Source: Gammaproteobacteria bacterium (GTDB taxonomy: Bacteria > Pseudomonadota > Gammaproteobacteria > Coxiellales > Coxiellaceae). From it: DNA of 6,951 nucleotides. Below, piece after piece: positions 1-6,425 of the stretch. The stretch covers positions 1 through 6,951 of the forward strand of contig JAJFJO010000011.1 of assembly GCA_021774015.1 (NCBI GenBank), written 5' to 3'. Both the position numbers and the translations under genes were made by a program. The notes under the pieces were generated by a model. The model did not search any database. It had not been told where the DNA came from and worked only from the letters and a program-made list of their open reading frames with translations. Numbering within the stretch: position 1 is the stretch's first letter; every line of letters begins with the position of its first letter.

Positions 1-1101
1 AGCCACGTGCGAATTAGCAGAGCCACTGCCAGAAATCACACCTTTCAAACAACCATTCGGCACTTCCATTAATGCCGTTGCGGTGACTTCATCACTCACT
101 AAAATCATATTTTTAGGGTATTCTGGTTTCGTGCGTTTAGATGCTTGTAAATGCGATAAAATACGCCGGCCTAAATCACGAAAATCTGCTGCACGCTCTT
201 GTAAATATTCATCATCTAATGACTCAAACTGAATAATATGGCGATGCATCACACGCTTTAATGCTGACTGCGCCCACTGCCCACCACGAATTTCATCTTC
301 CACTTCATTCATCAAACTGCGACTATCTAGTACTCTCAAATACGCATCAAATAATGCATTCTCCGCAACGGACAATGTTTTTTTCGCGTTAATTTGCAAC
401 TCATGAATATCCTCACGCGCTGCTTTTAATGCAGACTCAAACGCATGAATTTCTTCATCGATGTTGCTCGCAAGACGATCCGGAACTGCGTCCAAATCTG
501 CTGGAGGGTATACCACCACTGCCGTTCCTACAGCAACGCCTAACGAACCCGCGACCCCCTCCAAAATAACAGTAGATTTTTTACCACGCTTTTTTGGTTT
601 TCTAAAAACGTGTAATTTACCTTTACCTTTTGCTCTAGCAATCTCACCCGCCAATTGCGTGCACAACGTCACTAAAAATGCCACTTCTTCTTCCGCAAAA
701 AAACGCTGCTCAGTTTGCTGTACAACCAACACACCCAGTAAACCACCCAGGTGAATAAGCGGCACACCAATAAAACCTTTAAAGCGACCTTCTTCAATAT
801 CTTCATGAGCTAAAAAATTAGGATGTTCTAAAGCATTTTCAACATTAATGGGCTCTTCACGACCACCAACATAACCTACCAAACCCTCACCTAACGGTAT
901 GCGTGCTTTGGTAATCAATTCGACATTCAAACCCACGGTAGCTGCTAATACATATTCACCATGATCGTCATCCACTACAAAAATGCTGCAAGCATCCGCT
1001 TGTAAAAATTCGGCAATTTGTGATACAACCGTTTGCAAGGCATCAGCAAATTCTGGCGCTGCCTGCACTTCTAACAATAACCGCCGAATTAATTTAATCA
1101 T
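1..1101 (-). CDS. ptsP: PtsP, PEP-protein phosphotransferase of the nitrogen PTS (EI-Ntr), 5' part only
   Basis: EI-Ntr takes phosphate from phosphoenolpyruvate onto a histidine and passes it to NPr (PtsO) and then EIIA-Ntr (PtsN), a cytoplasmic regulatory relay. The visible 367 codons are open without frameshift. Residues about 10-155 match a GAF sensor domain (blocks IPLGEGLVGYVG, EPINVENA, GFIGVPLI, LLGVLVVQQ). From about 180 comes the enzyme I N-terminal domain, with YLQERAADFRDLGRRIL and then ANSHVA, where His365 is the expected phospho-acceptor. The gene is cut off by the window edge two codons later, so the PEP-binding barrel is not seen. The ATG at 1101 is chosen because MIKLIRRLLLEV lines up with the usual family N terminus; it has GAGAG four bases upstream. 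An in-frame ATG at 1125 would add eight residues. It starts 29 bases after the rppH stop, so co-transcription is likely. The linker at residues 158-175 is very basic. Confidence 0.95.
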   Translation of the reverse strand, partial: MIKLIRRLLLEVQAAPEFADALQTVVSQIAEFLQADACSIFVVDDDHGEYVLAATVGLNVELITKARIPLGEGLVGYVGGREEPINVENALEHPNFLAHEDIEEGRFKGFIGVPLIHLGGLLGVLVVQQTEQRFFAEEEVAFLVTLCTQLAGEIARAKGKGKLHVFRKPKKRGKKSTVILEGVAGSLGVAVGTAVVVYPPADLDAVPDRLASNIDEEIHAFESALKAAREDIHELQINAKKTLSVAENALFDAYLRVLDSRSLMNEVEDEIRGGQWAQSALKRVMHRHIIQFESLDDEYLQERAADFRDLGRRILSHLQASKRTKPEYPKNMILVSDEVTATALMEVPNGCLKGVISGSGSANSHVA

Positions 1102-1130
1102 ATTGCTCTCTGCCGCCACTCGCATACCAC

Positions 1131-1631
1131 CTACTCTAACGCTTGCTGTTGATGTAAGTGCGGCGCAAAGTATGCTAACATCTCACGATATACATCGCGT
1201 TTAAAATCGATAATCTCTGCCATCACTTGTGCTTCACTCGCCCAGTACCAGCGATCAAATTCAGGCCTATCTACCGCGTTCAAATTAACCGCATCATCTC
1301 CTGCAAGCATCCGTAGTAGAAACCATTTTTGTTTTTGGCCAATACATAAGGGCTTGCTGTCATAACGGATAAAGCGCTCTGGCAAATGATAGGTCAACCA
1401 GTCGTTCGTCACGTTGATCACCTCAACATGCTTCGGATACAATCCCAACTCTTCATGTAGCTCGCGGTACATAGCCTCTTCAGGTGCTTCATTTTTGCGC
1501 ACACCCCCCTGGGGAAACTGCCAGGCGTTCGGCATTCCATAGCGCTTGGCCCACAGCAGCTTGCCTTGTGCGTTGCACACCACAATGCCAACGTTGTATC
1601 GATAACCTTGTTCGTCTATTACTGCAGTCAA
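1131..1631 (-). CDS. rppH: RppH, RNA 5'-pyrophosphohydrolase (Nudix family)
   Basis: RppH removes pyrophosphate from the 5' triphosphate end of mRNA, which exposes transcripts to RNase E and starts their decay. The 166-residue protein carries a complete Nudix box at residues 42-64 (G42, E48, R56-E57-L58, E60-E61, G63), preceded by WQFPQGG. Other RppH-typical blocks are GYRYNVGIVVCN (9-20), CIGQKQKWFLL (about 96-106), RPEFDRWYW and FKRDVYR. Length is close to the E. coli enzyme (176), with a shorter C-terminal tail. The start codon is TTG at 1631: the frame is closed by TGA at 1646-1644 and contains no ATG or GTG between that stop and the conserved core, so TTG is the only standard choice. A GAAAGG motif lies eight bases upstream of it. 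It is the first gene of a probable rppH-ptsP operon, with a candidate promoter at 1671-1700. Confidence 0.96.
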   Translation of the reverse strand: MTAVIDEQGYRYNVGIVVCNAQGKLLWAKRYGMPNAWQFPQGGVRKNEAPEEAMYRELHEELGLYPKHVEVINVTNDWLTYHLPERFIRYDSKPLCIGQKQKWFLLRMLAGDDAVNLNAVDRPEFDRWYWASEAQVMAEIIDFKRDVYREMLAYFAPHLHQQQALE

Positions 1632-1670
1632 TAACCTTGCCTTTCATTGAGTTAGGGAACCTAGCTCCTT

Positions 1671-1700
1671 ATTATATCCAGAAAATGGGCTAACTGTCTT
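1671..1700 (-). promoter_or_regulatory. Candidate sigma70 promoter of rppH-ptsP
   Basis: On the minus strand a perfect -10 hexamer TATAAT (1676-1671) is preceded, after an 18-base spacer, by AAGACA (1700-1695), which matches four of six bases of the -35 consensus. Transcription would start near 1664, leaving about 33 untranslated bases before the TTG start. The -10 match is strong; the -35 match and the start site are inferred. Confidence 0.6.
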
Positions 1701-1716
1701 TGCGAATAAACTGAGC

Positions 1717-1755
1717 TTACGCCACGTTAGCATATATTTACGCCACTTACGCCAG
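1717..1755. repeat. Three direct copies of TTACGCCA upstream of rppH
   Basis: TTACGCCA occurs at 1717-1724, 1738-1745 and 1747-1754. The first two copies extend to TTACGCCAC. Start-to-start distances are 21 and 9 bases, so the first two lie on the same helix face. The array sits just upstream of the rppH -35 element, where an activator could bind. I do not recognise the motif as a known operator. Confidence 0.5.
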
Positions 1756-1885
1756 AAAAAACCTTAGAGATAAAATAATCTTCACTTTTTTTGAAAAATA
1801 GAATCTAAAATAGGATTCACCTGTAAGACATTAACCACCAAAAAATAACCGCTTCTCAATTCACTCCAACAGGTTCCCTGCCTAA

Positions 1886-1903
1886 CTTCATGATCTAATG
1901 AAG
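1886..1903. repeat. Inverted repeat CTTCAT-N6-ATGAAG upstream of nrdA
   Basis: Six-base arms at 1886-1891 and 1898-1903 are perfectly complementary around gatcta. The dyad lies ten bases before a second dyad (1913-1928). It could be an operator half-pair or chance; no known regulator is recognised. Confidence 0.35.
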
Positions 1904-1912
1904 ACGACCAAC

Positions 1913-1928
1913 TGGACAGAGTTGTCCA
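1913..1928. repeat. Inverted repeat TGGACA-N4-TGTCCA upstream of nrdA
   Basis: The arms 1913-1918 and 1923-1928 are perfect complements with a four-base centre (gagt), giving a 16-bp dyad typical in size for a dimeric regulator site. A single TGTCCA recurs at 2097-2102 in the nrdA leader. It does not fit the LexA consensus (CTGT-N8-ACAG). It lies 16 bases before the DnaA box. Confidence 0.4.
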
Positions 1929-1944
1929 ACGATTAACACACAAC

Positions 1945-1953
1945 TTATCCACA
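1945..1953 (+). promoter_or_regulatory. DnaA box TTATCCACA upstream of nrdA
   Basis: This is an exact match to the high-affinity DnaA box. In E. coli DnaA-ATP binds boxes upstream of nrdAB and modulates its transcription, so the position here, 191 bases before the nrdA start and just upstream of a candidate promoter, fits a conserved control site. A weaker match (CTGTCCACA, seven of nine) lies at 2096-2104. There is no cluster of boxes or AT-rich unwinding element to suggest a replication origin. Confidence 0.65.
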
Positions 1954-1970
1954 GAATTTCCCCCGGGATA

Positions 1971-1987
1971 TCCTCTTGCAAAGAGGA
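1971..1987 (+). repeat. Stem-loop TCCTCTT-gca-AAGAGGA in the nrdA control region
   Basis: Seven-base perfect arms (1971-1977 and 1981-1987) flank a three-base loop. The right arm includes AGAGGAG, which looks like a Shine-Dalgarno sequence but has no start codon within 30 bases. The stem overlaps the -35 of a candidate promoter (1976-2004), so it may be a DNA dyad near the promoter, or a leader hairpin if transcription starts further upstream. Confidence 0.4.
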
Positions 1988-2004
1988 GTGAAACACACTA
2001 TCTT
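1976..2004 (+). promoter_or_regulatory. Candidate nrdA promoter (TTGCAA-17-TATCTT)
   Basis: TTGCAA (1976-1981) and TATCTT (1999-2004) are separated by exactly 17 bases; each matches four of six consensus bases. Transcription would begin near 2011, giving a leader of roughly 125 bases. It places the DnaA box at about -60 and an NrdR-like ACACTATC (1995-2002) over the -10. The match is modest, and another promoter in the AT-rich part upstream is possible. Confidence 0.35.
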
Positions 2005-2056
2005 GTTGCTCATCACAGATGAGACACCTACATGTTGGGGTTCAAGGGAATGAACA

Positions 2057-2104
2057 ACACAATACACATAGTAACACCGGCCAGACACACACAATCTGTC
2101 CACA
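2057..2104 (+). promoter_or_regulatory. Possible pair of degenerate NrdR boxes in the nrdA leader
   Basis: NrdR recognises paired 16-bp palindromes close to acaCwAtATaTwGtgt, spaced about three helical turns apart. ACACAATA begins at 2057 and ACACAATC at 2089, exactly 32 bases apart; a third, ACACTATC, begins at 1995, 62 bases before the first. The left halves fit well, the right halves poorly. The leader is rich in CA, so chance matches are likely. Spacing is the main argument. Confidence 0.3.
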
Positions 2105-2123
2105 TTCAAACCAAGCACTATTT

Positions 2124-2128
2124 AGGAG
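2124..2128 (+). promoter_or_regulatory. Ribosome binding site that fixes the nrdA start
   Basis: AGGAG lies seven bases before ATG 2136, an ideal distance. The competing in-frame ATG at 2019 has no purine-rich motif nearby, so this site decides the start. Confidence 0.85.
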
Positions 2129-2135
2129 CCCGTAT

Positions 2136-4964
2136 ATGGACGTAAAAATTACTGAACAATCGCCTGACACCATTCAGATTCATGACCCAAATCTATTAGA
2201 GGCCACCAAGCCAGGTCAACTTAGAGTCATCAAACGCAATGGTACCGTAGCCGCCTATGATACCGATCGCATTGCTGTCGCTTTGAAAAAAGCGTTTATC
2301 GCTGTTGAGGGTGATACTGCCAACAATTCTGAGCGCATTCACAATACGGCCACTCAATTAGCAGCAGATGTTACCGAGCGTTTTCAGCGTCGCTGGGCTG
2401 ACGGTGGCACCCTACATATTGAAGATATCCAAGATCAAGTTGAACTCGCTTTAATGCGTGCAGGTGAGCAACAAGTTGCCCGTTCTTACGTGCTCTATCG
2501 CGAAGAGCGTCGCAAAGAAAGAGATGTGGCAGCAGCAGCTAAAAAAGCAGGCAGTGAAACCATTATTAATGTCAAACTAGATGATGGCTCATTAAAGCCA
2601 CTCGATATGACATGGTTAACTGGCATTATCTTTGACGCCTGCAAAAATTTAGAGGACGTTGCACCCACACAAATCATTGAAGATACCCGCAAGAATTTAT
2701 TTGACGGTGTTGCACTACGCGATGTCTATAAAGCAGCCGTGATGAGCGCACGCACATTAGTTGAAAACGAACCGAATTACACATATGTAACTGCACGCCT
2801 ACTATTGCACGACCTCTACCTTGAAGCGTCTCAAGGTTTGGAGGTATCACATGACTTTAAAACAGAGACACTGGATGCACTATACCCGAAAGTATTTCAT
2901 GCTTACATCGAGAAAGGCATCGAACACGAACACTTGCACCCTAACTTAAAAGATTTTGATTTGGATCGTATTGCGAACGCGATCAAACCGGAGCGTGACT
3001 TAAACATCACATACCTTAGCCTACAAACACTCTACGACCGTTACTTTATACACCACAATGATACACGCTGGGAATTGCCACAAACTTTTCTTATGCGCGT
3101 ATGTATGGGTCTAGCACATTCAGAAGGCGAGCAACGCACAGAGCGCGCTATTGAGTTCTATGACTTGTTATCTTCGTTTGATTACATGTGCTCAACACCT
3201 ACTCTATTTAATTCAGGAACATTACGACCACAGCTGTCTAGCTGCTTTTTAACCACCGTACCTGATGACCTCGATGGTATTTATGGTGCGATTAAAGATA
3301 ATGCATTATTATCTAAATACGCTGGTGGTTTAGGTAATGACTGGACACCCGTCCGCGGTATTGGCGCTAAAATTAAAGGCACCAATGGCAAATCATTAGG
3401 TGTTGTTCCTTTCATGAATGTTGCCGATGCTACCGCCGTTGCCGTTAACCAGGGTGGTAAACGTAAAGGGGCTGTATGTGCCTATTTAGAAACATGGCAT
3501 ATGGATATTGAAGAATTTCTAGAGCTACGTAAAAATACCGGTGACGAACGTCGTCGCACGCACGATATGAACACTGCAAACTGGATTCCTGATTTATTTA
3601 TGGAGCGCTTGTTTGAAAAGAAAGACTGGACATTATTCTCCCCCGATGAAACACCAGACTTACACGACATTTACGGTGATGATTTCCGCACAGCGTATGA
3701 AGCCTACGAAGTGAAAGCAGAGCGCGGCGAAATTCGCAGCAAAAAAATTCCTGCTGTTAACTTGTGGCGTAAAATGCTCGGCATGTTGTTTGAAACAGGT
3801 CATCCATGGGTGACATTTAAAGATCCATGTAATCTACGTTCACCACAACAACACGTTGGTGTAGTGCACAGCTCAAACCTCTGCACGGAAATTACATTAA
3901 ACACATCAAAAGATGAAATTGCCGTCTGTAACTTAGGTAGTATTAACGTTGCCAATCACATGAAAGATGGCAAGCTGGATACAGTTAAACTCGCTAAAAC
4001 CGTTAAAACAGCAGTGCGCATGTTAGATAATGTCATTGATATTAACTTTTATACCGTACCACAAGCGAAAAACTCTAACTTGCAACACCGCCCTGTGGGT
4101 CTTGGCATGATGGGCTTTCAGGATGCGTTATATTTACAACGTATTCCTTATGCTTCTGATGCTGCAGTCACATTTGCTGATAATCTAATGGAACACATTA
4201 GCTATAATGCAATTAGCGCTTCTAATGAGTTAGCTGTTGAACGTGGTAGTTATAAAACGTTTAAAGGCTCTTTATGGAGCCAAGGCATTTTGCCGATCGA
4301 CTCTATTCAAGCTGTCGCGAAAACTCGTGGCAAGTATCTAGAACAAGATACATCCACTACATTAGACTGGGACAGCTTGCGCAAGAAAGTGAAAAAAGAC
4401 GGCATGCGTAATTCTAACGTGATGGCCATTGCACCGACTGCCACTATTTCTAATATTTGTGGTGTCACCCAATCCATCGAACCGACTTATCAAAATTTAT
4501 TTGTGAAGTCGAACATGTCGGGTGAATTCACTGTAGTTAATCCACATTTGGTAAAAGACCTAAAAGCGATTGGCTTATGGGATCAAGTGATGGTTCATGA
4601 TTTAAAATATTACAACGGTAGTGTGAACCTGATTGACCGTGTGCCTGCAGATCTAAAAGCACTGTACGCAACCGCTTTTGAAATGGAACCGCGCTGGTTA
4701 GTAGATGCTGCATCTCGCCGCCAAAAGTGGATCGATCAAGGGCAGTCGCTCAACCTATACATGGCTGAACCATCCGGTAAAAAACTCGATATTTTATATC
4801 GCATGGCTTGGATACGTGGTTTAAAAACCACTTATTATTTACGCAGCATGGGCGCCACCAATGCAGAGAAAGCCACGATTAGTGATGGCAAGCTCAATGC
4901 AGTAAATATTGCGGCACCACAAGCCTGCGCAATCGACGACCCCGATTGTGAGGCGTGCCAATAA
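2136..4964 (+). CDS. nrdA: NrdA, class Ia ribonucleoside-diphosphate reductase large (alpha) subunit
   Basis: NrdA holds the active site that reduces ribonucleoside diphosphates to deoxy forms, using a radical passed from NrdB. It has 942 residues, longer than E. coli NrdA (761) and similar to the Pseudomonas type. An ATP-cone at about 29-126 (VIKRNG at 32-36) is the expected dATP/ATP activity switch. A second, degenerate cone-like region at about 144-227 lacks the VxKR motif. Catalytic residues are all present: redox cysteines C370 and C598, thiyl-radical C583 with N581 and E585 (NLCTE), radical-path tyrosines Y900-Y901, loop NQGGKRKGA, and the tail pair C938/C941 for thioredoxin or glutaredoxin exchange. 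ATG 2136 is chosen over an in-frame ATG at 2019 because AGGAG (2124-2128) lies seven bases upstream and the extra 39 codons are not family-like. It is followed by nrdB after 98 bases. Confidence 0.98.
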   Translation: MDVKITEQSPDTIQIHDPNLLEATKPGQLRVIKRNGTVAAYDTDRIAVALKKAFIAVEGDTANNSERIHNTATQLAADVTERFQRRWADGGTLHIEDIQDQVELALMRAGEQQVARSYVLYREERRKERDVAAAAKKAGSETIINVKLDDGSLKPLDMTWLTGIIFDACKNLEDVAPTQIIEDTRKNLFDGVALRDVYKAAVMSARTLVENEPNYTYVTARLLLHDLYLEASQGLEVSHDFKTETLDALYPKVFHAYIEKGIEHEHLHPNLKDFDLDRIANAIKPERDLNITYLSLQTLYDRYFIHHNDTRWELPQTFLMRVCMGLAHSEGEQRTERAIEFYDLLSSFDYMCSTPTLFNSGTLRPQLSSCFLTTVPDDLDGIYGAIKDNALLSKYAGGLGNDWTPVRGIGAKIKGTNGKSLGVVPFMNVADATAVAVNQGGKRKGAVCAYLETWHMDIEEFLELRKNTGDERRRTHDMNTANWIPDLFMERLFEKKDWTLFSPDETPDLHDIYGDDFRTAYEAYEVKAERGEIRSKKIPAVNLWRKMLGMLFETGHPWVTFKDPCNLRSPQQHVGVVHSSNLCTEITLNTSKDEIAVCNLGSINVANHMKDGKLDTVKLAKTVKTAVRMLDNVIDINFYTVPQAKNSNLQHRPVGLGMMGFQDALYLQRIPYASDAAVTFADNLMEHISYNAISASNELAVERGSYKTFKGSLWSQGILPIDSIQAVAKTRGKYLEQDTSTTLDWDSLRKKVKKDGMRNSNVMAIAPTATISNICGVTQSIEPTYQNLFVKSNMSGEFTVVNPHLVKDLKAIGLWDQVMVHDLKYYNGSVNLIDRVPADLKALYATAFEMEPRWLVDAASRRQKWIDQGQSLNLYMAEPSGKKLDILYRMAWIRGLKTTYYLRSMGATNAEKATISDGKLNAVNIAAPQACAIDDPDCEACQ

Positions 4965-4982
4965 TGACTCCCTAGTAGTACC

Positions 4983-5010
4983 CCCGGTCACTTGCTGGTA
5001 AGTGACCGGG
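4983..5010 (+). other. Perfect 11-bp stem-loop between nrdA and nrdB
   Basis: CCCGGTCACTT (4983-4993) pairs without mismatch with AAGTGACCGGG (5000-5010) around a six-base loop. It starts 18 bases after the nrdA stop. Only ACTTTAAAA follows, so there is no U-tract for a standard intrinsic terminator on either strand. It more likely protects the nrdA 3' end, marks a processing site, or partly attenuates transcription into nrdB. Confidence 0.7.
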
Positions 5011-5062
5011 ACTTTAAAAATGACCTAACTATCTACAAACACCATTAAAGAGGAAAACGATC

Positions 5063-6307
5063 ATGGCAGATAACTCTAACGACTCCCTAATCGATTGGGG
5101 CGACTACAATGCTGACACCACAGCACCTGTGGCTTCTTCTATTACACCCGACCCTAAAGCAGAAGCCCCAAAAGCGGCAGTTACGGCTTCAAATGCCGAT
5201 GCTGATATAAAAAAAAATAAAGCTGCGCCTGCTGGTGCGACAGCTACAAGTATTACAGGGCTCGAAGAATTAGAAATGGGTGCGGCACGCATTGAAGTGG
5301 ACGACAAAAAAATTATTAATTGTCGCGCTGACCTTAATCAACTAGTCCCATTCAAATACGATTGGGCTTGGCAAAAATACCTTGATGGTTGTGCCAATCA
5401 CTGGATGCCGAATGAAATTAGTATGGCTGCAGACGTTGCCTTATGGAAAGATCCAAATGGCTTAACGGATGATGAGCGTATGATCATCAAACGTAGTTTA
5501 GGCTTTTTCTCAACGGCAGATTCCTTGGTAGCAAATAACCTAGTATTAGCGGTGTATCGTCATATTACCAACCCTGAGTGTCGCCAATATTTATTGCGCC
5601 AAGCGTTTGAAGAGGCATTACACACACATTCTTATCAACACATCATTGAGTCCTTGGGCTTAGATGAAGCTGAGGTGTTTAATATGTATCGTGAAGTACC
5701 CTCTGTTGCTACAAAAGCGGCATGGGCACTCCCCTTTACAAACAGTCTGAGTGATCCTGACTTTAGCACAGGAACACCTGAAAAAGATCAGCGTTTATTG
5801 CGTGACTTAATTGCATTTTATGTTGTATTTGAAGGTATTTTCTTTTATGTTGGTTTTACGCAAATCTTTGCAATGGGTCGTCGCGGCAAAATGACGGGAA
5901 CCTCCGAGCAGTTCCAATATATTCTACGTGATGAGTCTATGCACTGTAATTTCGGTATTGATGTGATCAACCAAATTAAAGTTGAAAACCCACATTTATG
6001 GACAGATGAATTCCAACAAGAAATTATTACAATGATTCGAGGCGGTGTAGATTTAGAGGTGCAATACGCTAAAGACACGATGCCTCGTGGTGTATTGGGC
6101 TTGAATGCAGAGATGTTTAAAGGCTACTTGGAATACATTGCTAATCGCCGCTGTGCACAGATTGGTATTGCTGAGCAATATCCTGATGCTGAAAACACGT
6201 TCCCTTGGATGAGTGAAATGATGGACCTTAAAAAAGAGAAAAACTTTTTTGAAACTCGTGTGATTGAATATCAAACAGGTGGTTCATTGAAATGGGATGA
6301 AGATTAA
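5063..6307 (+). CDS. nrdB: NrdB, class Ia ribonucleoside-diphosphate reductase small (beta) subunit
   Basis: NrdB carries the diiron centre and stable tyrosyl radical that drive NrdA. The 414-residue protein is about 40 longer than E. coli NrdB (376). Residues 1 to about 65 are rich in Ala, Asp, Lys and Thr and look disordered; the folded ferritin-like domain starts near INCRADLNQLVPFKYDWAW (85-103). Metal ligands can be matched by motif and spacing to E. coli D84, E115, H118, E204, E238 and H241: D153, E184, H187, E257, E291 and H294. The radical tyrosine is Y191 (EALHTHSY). The C-terminal tail (FFETRVIEYQTGG) is the expected docking peptide for NrdA, with Y403 the probable counterpart of the E. 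coli relay Y356 (inferred). The start ATG at 5063 has AGAGG nine bases upstream. It is probably co-transcribed with nrdA. Confidence 0.98.
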   Translation: MADNSNDSLIDWGDYNADTTAPVASSITPDPKAEAPKAAVTASNADADIKKNKAAPAGATATSITGLEELEMGAARIEVDDKKIINCRADLNQLVPFKYDWAWQKYLDGCANHWMPNEISMAADVALWKDPNGLTDDERMIIKRSLGFFSTADSLVANNLVLAVYRHITNPECRQYLLRQAFEEALHTHSYQHIIESLGLDEAEVFNMYREVPSVATKAAWALPFTNSLSDPDFSTGTPEKDQRLLRDLIAFYVVFEGIFFYVGFTQIFAMGRRGKMTGTSEQFQYILRDESMHCNFGIDVINQIKVENPHLWTDEFQQEIITMIRGGVDLEVQYAKDTMPRGVLGLNAEMFKGYLEYIANRRCAQIGIAEQYPDAENTFPWMSEMMDLKKEKNFFETRVIEYQTGGSLKWDED

Positions 6308-6320
6308 TATTATACTGCCT

Positions 6321-6349
6321 GCACGTGCTGGCTTCATGCTGGCACGTGC
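6321..6349 (+). other. 12-bp stem-loop downstream of nrdB
   Basis: GCACGTGCTGGC (6321-6332) pairs with GCTGGCACGTGC (6338-6349) with two G-U pairs around the loop TTCAT. It begins 13 bases after the nrdB stop. No T-run follows on either strand, so it is not a textbook terminator, but it could define or stabilise the 3' end of the nrdAB transcript. The core GCACGTGC is itself a perfect palindrome and appears twice. Confidence 0.55.
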
Positions 6350-6363
6350 CCATAAAACACATA

Positions 6364-6391
6364 TTGCAATCCCCTCCACAATCAATACAAT
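6364..6391 (+). promoter_or_regulatory. Candidate promoter of the fmdB-like gene
   Basis: TTGCAA (6364-6369) and TACAAT (6386-6391) are separated by 16 bases, with four of six and five of six consensus matches. It lies 34 bases before the gene start and after the post-nrdB stem-loop, which would allow transcription independent of nrdAB. Confidence 0.4.
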
Positions 6392-6425
6392 ACCTCCAAT
6401 TAACACTATATGAGATATAACAACC

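Larger units (their letters stand above)
1632..2135. promoter_or_regulatory. Divergent intergenic control region between rppH and nrdA
   Basis: These 504 bases contain no protein gene I can support. Read from left to right they hold the rppH promoter (minus strand), three TTACGCCA repeats, an AT-rich stretch (about 1756-1860), two perfect inverted repeats, one perfect DnaA box, a 7-bp stem-loop overlapping a candidate nrdA promoter, and a CA-rich nrdA leader with possible NrdR half-sites. Separate entries describe these. Two short open frames in the leader (ATG at 2019, in frame with nrdA; ATG at 2032 or 2050, out of frame) have no convincing ribosome binding site. Confidence 0.8.

Noticed and set aside
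461..754. Plus-strand open frame of 97 codons
   Set aside because: It is antisense to ptsP, whose frame shows clear GAF and enzyme I motifs; the plus-strand product has no family features.
983..1204. Plus-strand open frame across the ptsP start and rppH end
   Set aside because: Shadow of two well-supported minus-strand genes.
1781..1811. TTCACT and TAAAAT as an upstream nrdA promoter
   Set aside because: The 19-base spacer and weak -35 make it less likely than the candidate at 1976-2004; AT-rich sequence yields such matches by chance.
1945..2104. Replication origin suggested by DnaA boxes
   Set aside because: Only one perfect box and one weak match are present, with no box cluster; DnaA boxes upstream of nrdAB are expected for gene regulation.
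4983..5010. Intrinsic terminator between nrdA and nrdB
   Set aside because: No T-run follows the stem on either strand, and full termination here would separate two subunits needed together.
5104..5307. Minus-strand Ala/Ser-rich open frame opposite the nrdB 5' end
   Set aside because: It mirrors the Ala-rich disordered N terminus of NrdB; no ribosome site and no recognisable domain.
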